Positions 7,650 to 12,890 of a DNA stretch of 13,061 bases are shown piece after piece. The translations under genes and the position numbers were made by a program. This DNA is from Actinomycetes bacterium (GTDB lineage Bacteria > Actinomycetota > Acidimicrobiia > Acidimicrobiales > JAJYPT01): positions 1 through 13,061 of the forward strand of contig JAJYPT010000029.1 in assembly GCA_021795135.1 (NCBI GenBank), written 5' to 3'. Every line of letters begins with the position of its first letter. Position 1 is the first letter of the stretch. The notes below the pieces were generated by a model. It saw nothing but the letters and a program-made list of their open reading frames with translations. It ran no database searches and had not been told where the DNA came from.

Positions 7650-8099
7650 TTAATAATTATAACTATTTTGTGAAACAATAATTTCTTCTGAAATCTTCCC
7701 CTCTTTGATTCGATAAGAACGAACCGCAGCAATTTCGTATTTTAAAGAAACCAAAACGTAGTGCCAATTCGGATCAGGTGCTTGTGCTACATCTGTTGGA
7801 GAAGGATAAGGATCTGTATGGGTATGAGAATGAAATACTCCAATTATTTGCATTCCCTTAGACTCAGCATCCCTATCAGCTTTCATATAGTCTAAAGGAT
7901 TTACCGTATATACTTTGGCAGATGCGGCATCATTTCGAGTCGGATACCAGTGTAAGGTAATTTCAGAAGAATCATCTTCCTCTAAAATTGCTTTATTATC
8001 TACTTGTTTTCCAGCCAATAGCCCACAAGCTTCATTAGGAAGTCCATCTAAACAATAAGCAATAATTTCTTTAGTAAAATTAGGTGGTAATAACAACAT
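7650..8099 (-). CDS. mec: Mec/JAMM-family zinc metalloprotease acting on CysO
   Basis: The 149-residue protein carries a complete JAMM/MPN+ motif: Glu23 in NEACGLLAG, then His90-x-His92, Ser100 and Asp103 in FHSHTHTDPYPSPTDVA. This fits the H-x-H-x7-S-x2-D zinc-site spacing exactly. In mycobacteria the homologue releases cysteine from the CysO-cysteine adduct made by CysM, and related JAMM enzymes trim residues beyond the diglycine of sulfur carriers. Both activities are plausible here given the Gly-Gly-Leu end of the neighbouring CysO. Start is ATG at 8099. It is the first gene of the operon and is divergent from smpB across 72 bases. Confidence 0.94.
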   Translation of the reverse strand: MLLLPPNFTKEIIAYCLDGLPNEACGLLAGKQVDNKAILEEDDSSEITLHWYPTRNDAASAKVYTVNPLDYMKADRDAESKGMQIIGVFHSHTHTDPYPSPTDVAQAPDPNWHYVLVSLKYEIAAVRSYRIKEGKISEEIIVSQNSYNY

Positions 8100-8171
8100 T
8101 AGAAATAAGCTAGCCCAATAAGTTTGACATTATTATTAGAACATAAAATTTAAGCACTACGATCTAATTGA
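8100..8171. promoter_or_regulatory. Divergent promoter region between mec operon and smpB
   Basis: The 72 AT-rich bases between the two divergent start codons must hold both promoters unless transcription enters from further away. A perfect TTGACA lies at 8124-8129 on the plus strand. The best -10 candidate, TAAAAT at 8144-8149, is only 14 bases away, shorter than the usual 16-18. The smpB promoter is therefore suggested, not established. No Shine-Dalgarno site precedes either gene. No minus-strand promoter could be chosen with confidence. Confidence 0.35.
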
Positions 8172-8672
8172 ATGGCTAAAAAAAAGCAACAAAAACAAAA
8201 TGTAATAACCCAAGGCACCGTTGCAACTAATCGGCGCGCTCGATATGACTATGAAATATTAGAAAGCTTTGAATGTGGAATAGCCCTTACTGGCAGTGAG
8301 GTCAAATCTATTCGACAAGGCAAAGTCGTATTAAAAGATTCTTATGCAAAAATTGATAATGGAGAAATTTGGCTTTTATCTTGTCATATCTCTCCTTATT
8401 CTTTTGCAAACGGAGCAGACTCGCACGAACCTGAGCGAGCACGTAAATTATTACTTCACAAATACGAAATCACACATATCGATACCCGTCTGAAACAAGG
8501 TCCTCTAACTTTGATTCCTTTGTCTATATATCTCACACGAGGAAAAATAAAACTACAACTGGGTCTCGCCAAGGGTAGGCGTAACTACGACAAACGACAC
8601 ATGATTGCAGAACGAGATGCCAAGAAAGAATCTGCTAGAGCAGCTGCGATGAGTCGTAGGGTTGCAATTTAG
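8172..8672 (+). CDS. smpB: SsrA-binding protein SmpB
   Basis: SmpB binds the tRNA-like part of tmRNA and guides it into stalled ribosomes, with its C-terminal tail reading the empty decoding centre. The 166-residue product has all the family blocks: TNRRARYDYEILESFECGIALTGSEVKSIRQGKVVLKDSYAKI (19-61), HEPERARKLLLHK (85-97), LIPLSIYLTRGKIKLQLGLAKGRRNYDKR (113-141), and a basic tail ending in RRVAI. Start is ATG at 8172 with the lysine-rich N-terminus common in the family; no Shine-Dalgarno site is seen. The gene lies directly upstream of ssrA on the same strand, a frequent pairing that keeps the two partners together. Confidence 0.97.
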   Translation: MAKKKQQKQNVITQGTVATNRRARYDYEILESFECGIALTGSEVKSIRQGKVVLKDSYAKIDNGEIWLLSCHISPYSFANGADSHEPERARKLLLHKYEITHIDTRLKQGPLTLIPLSIYLTRGKIKLQLGLAKGRRNYDKRHMIAERDAKKESARAAAMSRRVAI

Positions 8673-8681
8673 CCAGGGAAA

Positions 8682-8720
8682 TCTATTGTAGTAAAAAAGT
8701 CCTTTTTGTACTACAATAGA
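8682..8720 (+). other. Strong hairpin between smpB and ssrA
   Basis: Perfect 12-base arms (TCTATTGTAGTA at 8682-8693 and TACTACAATAGA at 8709-8720) enclose 15 bases that pair further (AAAAG with a T-run, after one A:G mismatch). The hairpin starts ten bases after the smpB stop and could end smpB transcription, although the T-run lies inside the stem and not after it. The right arm also contains TACAAT (8712-8717), a reasonable -10 hexamer for ssrA, whose mature 5' end is at 8730. Hairpin and ssrA promoter may therefore overlap. The pairing is seen directly; either role is inferred. Confidence 0.6.
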
Positions 8721-8729
8721 ATATTACAA

Positions 8730-9078
8730 GGGGGTGACAGGCTTCGACTTTGGTCGTTGATGCGGGAGAAGCGAGCCGTGGTCTCCGAAGCCACGTAAAT
8801 AAGTCGGAAAAAAAATAAATGCAGAGCCTGAGCTCGCACTCGCTGCTTAATTAAGTAGCGACGCTCAACTGGTCTAAGTCCTACGGATCAGAATAGAGTG
8901 CCATATTAGTAGGGCTTGCTTATTGGTTACTGATAACTAGCCAATAGGGACTTTTAGTTATCTTAGGATAACTCTCGATGACAGCGACGAAGAGTTATCT
9001 GAAATTCTAACGCTATCTGCGCTCGGAGAAGCCCCGCTGATAGTCCGAAGGACGCGGGTTCGATTCCCGCCACCTCCA
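8730..9078 (+). ncRNA. ssrA: Transfer-messenger RNA (tmRNA)
   Basis: tmRNA rescues stalled ribosomes and adds a degradation tag. The mature RNA spans about 349 bases. The 5' GGGGGTG (8730-8736) pairs with the 3' CACCTCC (9071-9077, one G:U), followed by discriminator A9078; CCA is not encoded. The 3' end has a tRNA-like T arm (GCGGG-TTCGATT-CCCGC). The 5' end has the conserved ACAGGCTTCGACTTTGG region. Between them lies a tag reading frame ending LALAA-stop, then a helix (CGCTGCTTA/TAAGTAGCG) containing the stop codon, as in known tmRNAs, and GC-rich pseudoknot-like segments. The gene follows smpB and its 3' end is the attachment site for the island downstream. Confidence 0.97.
8806..8850 (+). 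other. tmRNA proteolysis-tag reading frame
   Basis: Reading back in frame from the TAA at 8848-8850 gives the tag GKKINAEPELALAA. The resume codon is placed at GGA (8806-8808) because it directly follows AAGTC, matching the T-A-G-T-C type signal before the resume codon of other tmRNAs. The hydrophobic LALAA end is the ClpXP-recognised degron type. A glycine resume codon is less usual than alanine. If translation resumed at the in-frame GCA further on, the tag would be AEPELALAA. Confidence 0.75.
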
Positions 9079-9113
9079 CTAAGGTGTTGTTGTAATGACA
9101 ACACCTTAGTTTT
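9071..9113 (+). repeat. Attachment-site repeat, copy 1 (in functional ssrA)
   Basis: This copy comprises the tmRNA 3' acceptor strand CACCTCC, the discriminator A and the terminator hairpin. From CACCTCC to TTTT it matches copy 2 with few differences and copy 3 almost as well. Only this copy is preceded by an intact tmRNA T arm, so only this one is part of a working gene. Confidence 0.85.
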
Positions 9114-9115
9114 GT
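9079..9115 (+). terminator. Rho-independent terminator of ssrA
   Basis: Perfect 12-base arms CTAAGGTGTTGT (9079-9090) and ACAACACCTTAG (9098-9109) with a seven-base loop are followed by TTTTGTT. It begins at the first base after the mature tmRNA. The whole hairpin recurs in the two downstream repeats. Confidence 0.9.
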
Positions 9116-9214
9116 TAGTTCATCTTTATCTTCTAACTGAACTAAGAATAATTATTGTCAAGCAAACTTTCGTCCTGCAAATATGGTTGCAGCACAAATA
9201 TCCGCTGATTTCTA

Positions 9215-9790
9215 TCAATGAATCTTCTTCCAACGGTCCTGTCGTTCCCGCTGTCCGCAAGTTGATTCGCTGTGCCAACGCTGGGTCCTAGACCGCGTCG
9301 TATCGTAGAAAAAAAGATCACATGCCTCTCGAGCACAGCGACGCAGTCGTGCTGGATCGAAGCGTCCGAGTTCGGCCATGATTCTGCACGCCAGTTCAAT
9401 CACCGCTGTATCCGAATGCCACCGAACATCTACGCTCAGTGTGCCATCGATCTCAATACGTAGAGTCTGAGTACCTCTCCCTTGACCAGCAAGTCGGTTA
9501 ATGGTGTCGATGCTTGGGGGTAACCGGTTATTGACAAGAGCCTCGGCAACGTGTCGCGTTTCGGCAGCAAGCTTCTGCAGCTCGTCGATTTCGTCCTCGC
9601 CAAGCTCCCGTTCAAGCCCAAGCGGTTCGAGCAGGAGCTTGGCTGTGGTATGGCTAGCAAATGGATCCGGTACGATAGCCTTACGAAAGCCTACAGGTCG
9701 TCGGGGACTTGTAGCGTTTGACAGCACAATGAGTGCCGATACAGACTGGCGCTGCAATGCCCTCGTGTTCGTTTCAAAATCAGGCCTCAT
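9215..9790 (-). CDS. CGNR zinc-finger (ABATE-type) transcriptional regulator with an altered finger
   Basis: The 191-residue protein ends in a recognisable CGNR zinc-finger module: LRRCAREACDLFFYDTTRSR (149-168), then RWHSESTCGQRERQDRW. Family members are predicted DNA-binding regulators, with an N-terminal ABATE-like domain corresponding here to about residues 18-90 (weaker match). Two consensus positions differ. The third zinc ligand, normally Cys in W-C-S, is His173, and the signature CGNR reads CGQR (178-181). Predicted ligands are Cys152, Cys157, His173 and Cys178. The ATG at 9790 overlaps the stop of the upstream transporter gene by four bases (ATGA), so the two are coupled, and the protein probably regulates the transporter. 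The gene is far richer in G and C than the chromosome genes nearby. Confidence 0.75.
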   Translation of the reverse strand: MRPDFETNTRALQRQSVSALIVLSNATSPRRPVGFRKAIVPDPFASHTTAKLLLEPLGLERELGEDEIDELQKLAAETRHVAEALVNNRLPPSIDTINRLAGQGRGTQTLRIEIDGTLSVDVRWHSDTAVIELACRIMAELGRFDPARLRRCAREACDLFFYDTTRSRTQRWHSESTCGQRERQDRWKKIH

Positions 9791-11217
9791 CTGGTTATAG
9801 ACCTCGTAGTTGCTACTGCTATTTCAGTAACCAGAACTGTTTGAGGCCGCCTCGCCGAGAATGTAGCTAGCCAAGCGCCGATTAGGAAAGTGCTAGCAGC
9901 AATCCCCATGGCCGTGTGCATTCCAGTGATGAAGTGAACTTTATCGGCAATAAGGGTGCCGAAGAGAGCAACGCCCACAACACCACCGACTTGACGGGCG
10001 GCATTGAGCACACCGGAGGCAATTCCTGCATACTCGCGAGGCGCAGCAAGCATGGCGGCAGCTGTCATCGACGGCTGAGTACCCGCCATCCCAATCCCAA
10101 GCAGAACAAGCCCCGGCACGATCAATATATAAGCGGTGTGAAGACTCGCCAGGGCCAAAATTGCAGTTCCTGTGGCTGCTAGGACTTGCCCAAGAATCAT
10201 TATATAGCGGGGTCCAAACCGTGCAGCGAGGCGTCCTGTCGCTGGAGGCAGAATCATAGTAAGGGCGGCGAAGGGCAATAACATCAACCCCGTACTAAGA
10301 GCGCTGAAGTGGCGCATTTGTTGGAAATACAATGACAATACGAACACCTGTCCGTAAATACCAAAGTTTAGTAAAAGACCAACTCCCACTGCTGCGGAAA
10401 AGTCACGATGAGACAAAAGACTAGGCGGTAGTAATGGCAAGACCACCTTGCGCTCTGTCACCACGAAGGCGATAAGTCCAACAAGCGCTGCGAAGAGTGG
10501 AACGATAACAACAAGACTACCCCATCCATGAGCCCCGGCTTCAGTAATACCGAAAGCGACTCCCCCCAGCACGACAATACCGAGAAGCTGTCCTAAGATG
10601 TCCACATCTCTCGGGCTGGTTGCTGTCTCAGTGGCATAACGCACCAGCAATATGATCGCAATAACGCCAACAGGTAGGTTAACAAAGAAGATAGCCCGCC
10701 ATCCCAACTGATTGACGAGAATTCCTCCGATAACGGGACCAGAAGCAAAAGCGGCCCCCGCAGAGGCTCCCCACGCTGCCACCGCTCTAGTCCGCTCAGC
10801 CCGTTCAGGATAGGCATGGGCTATCAGGGCCAACGATGCTGGAATTAGCAGCGCCGCCCCCAGTCCCTGGATAATCCTCCCCACTAACAACAGGGGAAAT
10901 ATCGGCGCTACTCCACAAATAAGGGATCCCATAACGAATATCGCTGTTCCAAAACCAAAAGCCCACTTCCCCCCACGCCTATCCGATAGTGCTCCAAAGG
11001 TAAGCAGTAGAGCGGCAAAAACAAGGTTGTATCCGTTAACGACCCACTGGAGGCCGGTGACAGTCGTGCGAAAGCTTGCCCCCATGGCGGGTAGGGCTAC
11101 ATTGACTATTGACGTGTCCATGATCACAGCAAAAAAACCCAGACAGACTGCAGCAAAGGTTAGAGCGCGTCCTGAGGTGCGTATCCCACGTGATGGATCA
11201 TTTTTGGCAGTAGCCAT
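9787..11217 (-). CDS. DHA2-family (14-helix) MFS drug-efflux transporter
   Basis: The 476-residue protein is a proton-driven multidrug exporter of the EmrB/QacA type. Counting from ATG at 11217, helix 1 carries MDTSIVNVALPAM (Asp34). Motif A is GALSDRRGGKWAFGFG (75-90), motif B is GRIIQGLGAA (113-122, Arg114), and the exporter motif C is in ASGPVIGGILV (158-168). About fourteen hydrophobic helices fill the rest. The start is set at 11217 rather than 11223 because GAGGA at 11228-11224 is six bases from the former but abuts the latter. The gene overlaps the CGNR regulator gene by four bases. It is transcribed from a recognisable promoter overlapped by a palindrome. Its base composition is foreign to the window (36 of 60 bases G or C at 10021-10080, against 16 of 60 at 4021-4080). 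The exported drug cannot be predicted. Confidence 0.9.
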   Translation of the reverse strand: MATAKNDPSRGIRTSGRALTFAAVCLGFFAVIMDTSIVNVALPAMGASFRTTVTGLQWVVNGYNLVFAALLLTFGALSDRRGGKWAFGFGTAIFVMGSLICGVAPIFPLLLVGRIIQGLGAALLIPASLALIAHAYPERAERTRAVAAWGASAGAAFASGPVIGGILVNQLGWRAIFFVNLPVGVIAIILLVRYATETATSPRDVDILGQLLGIVVLGGVAFGITEAGAHGWGSLVVIVPLFAALVGLIAFVVTERKVVLPLLPPSLLSHRDFSAAVGVGLLLNFGIYGQVFVLSLYFQQMRHFSALSTGLMLLPFAALTMILPPATGRLAARFGPRYIMILGQVLAATGTAILALASLHTAYILIVPGLVLLGIGMAGTQPSMTAAAMLAAPREYAGIASGVLNAARQVGGVVGVALFGTLIADKVHFITGMHTAMGIAASTFLIGAWLATFSARRPQTVLVTEIAVATTRSITR

Positions 11218-11242
11218 ACTCATTCCTCACATATTATTTTAT

Positions 11243-11278
11243 ACGGTCTAGTATACTTATAGACCGTTGATTTTGCAA
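11243..11278 (-). promoter_or_regulatory. Promoter with overlapping palindromic operator for the efflux operon
   Basis: On the minus strand, TTGCAA (11278-11273), a 17-base spacer and TATACT (11255-11250) form a good sigma70-type promoter about 26 bases upstream of the GAGGA ribosome site. A perfect inverted repeat, ACGGTCTA (11243-11250), nine bases, then TAGACCGT (11260-11267), covers the -10 hexamer and part of the spacer. A protein bound there would block RNA polymerase, so repression is the likely mode. The coupled CGNR protein is the obvious candidate, but a regulator encoded elsewhere is possible. Confidence 0.75.
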
Positions 11279-11407
11279 CCAGTCAACCAACTCTTTCTTT
11301 CGGGTCTCTAGAGATATGAAATGTCTAACCCTGATTTTGGAACAGTATGATTTCTTTCAAGTGCTCGTCGATTTCAATATTCCATATCGTTTTTGATACT
11401 CTCTCTT

Positions 11408-11520
11408 GTATTGGAAATTGAGAAATCAGATAATAAGATATGTTTATGATCAGAATCACACTTCGCGCAAAAGGCCAATTGACTTTGATACGTTATGTGG
11501 CAGTCAAAAAAGCGAAGTAA
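11408..11520 (+). pseudogene. Truncated AbrB/MazE-type antitoxin gene
   Basis: Bases 11408-11487 align with 11922-12002, the leader and first 16 codons of the intact antitoxin, with one single-base gap and scattered substitutions. The frame from ATG at 11440 reads MFMIRITLRAKGQLTL, matching MFMTRMTLRAKGQLTL. It then leaves the homology after codon 16 and stops at 11520 after 26 codons. The rest of the swapped-hairpin DNA-binding domain and all of the toxin are missing. This indicates a duplicated toxin-antitoxin locus that suffered a deletion or rearrangement at 11487/11488. Confidence 0.8.
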
Positions 11521-11630
11521 TTACTGTCATATATAGAAACGCTACTTCGACTTTGGTTGGATATTTTGTTTTTCTCTAGATCCTAAATCGAGATCATTCT
11601 TCAAAATATAAATACACCTACAAGTTTCAG

Positions 11631-11670
11631 CTTAAGAACAAATCTTCTCCATGAAAAACTTGTTCTTAAG
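11631..11670. repeat. Inverted repeat with 11-base arms
   Basis: CTTAAGAACAA (11631-11641) and TTGTTCTTAAG (11660-11670) are perfectly complementary around an 18-base loop. No T-run follows, so it is not a typical terminator. It lies about 60 bases before the shared arm of attachment repeat copy 2. It could bind an accessory or recombination protein, but that is speculation. Confidence 0.55.
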
Positions 11671-11727
11671 GTTATCTCTTGGAACCCTCATTACTTCTTT
11701 TCCAATTCCTCATTAATTGTTCAGCTG

Positions 11728-11800
11728 GATGTAAATGGCTGGAAAGTCCTCGCATTACCTCCACTAAGATGTTGTTGTAATGACAACACCTTAGTTTTTT
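11728..11800 (+). repeat. Attachment-site repeat, copy 2 (end of segment A)
   Basis: The core ACCTCCACTAAGATG, the loop and ACAACACCTTAG repeat the ssrA 3' tip and terminator. One A:C mismatch lies in the left arm, and a run of seven T follows. The preceding 28 bases (11728-11755, beginning GATGTAAATGG) match copy 3 but not ssrA, so the tRNA-like T arm is absent and this copy cannot complete a tmRNA. Confidence 0.85.
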
Positions 11801-11954
11801 TAGATATCTTCGGATATAGAACCCCTTTAGAAACCCGACTATCCCATCTTCTACTATTTCGTCATATTCGCCAATTATCTGTTCTCAAATAGGACAAGTG
11901 TCTTTTTAGGTATTCGCTGAAGTATTAGAAATTAAGAAATTCAGATAGTAAGAT

Positions 11955-12242
11955 ATGTTTATGACACGAATGACATTGCGAGCAAAAGGTCAATTGACTT
12001 TGCCAGACGAGATTCGCAAAGCAGCTCACCTAACTGAAGGTGATATGTTAGAAGCAGAATTAACCGATGAGGGTATATTGCTTCGTCCTAAAAAAATTAT
12101 CGATGCTACACAGGAATGGTTTTGGTCCGCAAACTGGCAAAATGGAGAACGCGAGGCCGATCAAGATTTCGCCACTGGGAAGATGGAAGTATTTGGTTCC
12201 AGTGAGGAGTTTCTTGCTGCCCTACAGCGAGGAACGGAATAA
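11955..12242 (+). CDS. AbrB/MazE/SpoVT-family antitoxin
   Basis: The 95-residue protein begins with a swapped-hairpin AbrB DNA-binding domain: TRMTLRAKGQLTLPDEIRKAAHLTEGDMLEAEL, then GILLRPKKI (about residues 4-49). Its acidic, tryptophan-containing C-terminal half (ATQEWFWSANWQNGEREADQDFATG, then SSEEFLAALQRG) is the part expected to wrap around and neutralise the toxin. Such antitoxins dimerise and repress their own operon. Start is ATG at 11955, with a second ATG two codons later; neither has a strong ribosome site. The toxin gene starts six bases after its stop. The same leader and first codons are duplicated at 11408-11487. Confidence 0.88.
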   Translation: MFMTRMTLRAKGQLTLPDEIRKAAHLTEGDMLEAELTDEGILLRPKKIIDATQEWFWSANWQNGEREADQDFATGKMEVFGSSEEFLAALQRGTE

Positions 12243-12248
12243 AAGATT

Positions 12249-12542
12249 GTGCCTACTTATGCTTGGCTGGCACGTTTTTGGTCCGACTTCAAACGCCTCT
12301 CTCCAGATGAGCAAACGGCATTTTTAGTAGCGGTGAAGTATTTTGTAACTGATTTAAGTGAGAAAAAACCCTTTAGGAAAAGTCTGAGAGTCAAGGGTAT
12401 TCAAGGTGCTCCAGGTGTTTTCGAAATGACTTGGGCTCGAGACGGAAGAGCAACCTTTCAGTATGGTAAACCGCTACGGGACAATGAGGTACACATCGTT
12501 TGGCGACGTGTTGGAACACATAACATTTTCAATCATCCTTAA
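12249..12542 (+). CDS. RelE/ParE-superfamily toxin
   Basis: The 97-residue product has the layout of small RelE-like toxins. Two N-terminal helices (WLARFWSDFKRLSPDEQTAFLVAVKYFVTDL) are followed by a basic beta sheet: FRKSLRVKGIQGAPGVFEMTWARDGRATFQYG, then VHIVWRRVGTHNIFNHP. The G-x-x-G-V-F-E-M, D-G-R-A-T-F and I-V-W-R-R-V-G-T-H elements are typical of the family. Members cleave mRNA on the ribosome or poison gyrase; which applies cannot be decided here. Start is GTG at 12249, six bases after the antitoxin stop, so translation is probably coupled. The antitoxin-first order is normal for a type II pair. Confidence 0.82.
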   Translation: MPTYAWLARFWSDFKRLSPDEQTAFLVAVKYFVTDLSEKKPFRKSLRVKGIQGAPGVFEMTWARDGRATFQYGKPLRDNEVHIVWRRVGTHNIFNHP

Positions 12543-12890
12543 GCCAAGGCAGTACATCTAATCACTTTAGATGAGGCGGTTATTAGATGTTGAATAAGAT
12601 CTTTTAAAAGACGATACTCTGGAGAGAGTAACCGAGATTGAAGTTATGTATTTTGCAATTACCAGAAACAGCTCTTCATTTTGAAGCTGTAGCTTGATCC
12701 TTACTAAATTCCAAGATTCATTTAGAACAAAGCAGTTTTTCAACTTAAACTTACATAAATTTCCCTATTCTTTCATTACGATCTTTTCAGGTAATAATGA
12801 AAGCTACAGCTACTTGGGTATTTATTAAAATTGCTCCTTTTATGTCTTCTCATCACTTTGGCTTCCAGTTCATAATTAGATTTGTAGCAT
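12543..12890. other. Gene-free right part of segment B
   Basis: About 350 AT-rich bases follow the toxin gene, without a credible gene on either strand. They contain nested inverted repeats just after the toxin (12554-12590), a hairpin with 9-base arms CTTTCATTA/TAATGAAAG (12770-12778 and 12795-12803), and an 11-base inverted pair AGCTGTAGCTT/AAGCTACAGCT (12685-12695 and 12801-12811). A minus-strand frame at 12776-12994 runs through the attachment repeat and is not considered a gene. Confidence 0.5.
12554..12590 (+). other. Nested alternative hairpins after the toxin gene
   Basis: ACATCTAAT (12554-12562) pairs perfectly with ATTAGATGT (12582-12590) across 19 bases. Its core CATCTAA can instead pair with TTAGATG at 12567-12573 across a five-base loop. 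The two stems exclude each other. Lying 11 bases after the toxin stop, the structure may end or stabilise the toxin-antitoxin mRNA, but no clean T-run follows. Confidence 0.45.

Larger units (their letters stand above)
11279..11954. other. Gene-free stretch between the efflux promoter and the intact antitoxin
   Basis: About 675 AT-rich bases contain no complete gene. They hold the antitoxin remnant (11408-11520), an inverted repeat (11631-11670) and attachment repeat copy 2 (11728-11800). A perfect ten-base palindrome TCTCTAGAGA lies at 11305-11314. A 13-base match to the tmRNA 5' region lies at 11545-11557. The 80 bases before the intact antitoxin resemble those before the remnant. Base composition has returned to that of the chromosome, unlike the efflux genes next to it. 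Confidence 0.6.

Noticed and set aside
9115..9145. TTAGTTCA (9115-9122) and TGAACTAA (9138-9145) as a terminator for the efflux operon.
   Set aside because: Eight-base A/T-rich arms with a 15-base loop and no T-run on the minus strand; possible but not supported.
9272..9463. Plus-strand open frames opposite the CGNR and MFS genes (9272-9463, 9501-9800, 9916-10182).
   Set aside because: Long opposite-strand frames are expected in GC-rich coding DNA. The minus-strand genes have clear families and a coupled ATGA overlap.
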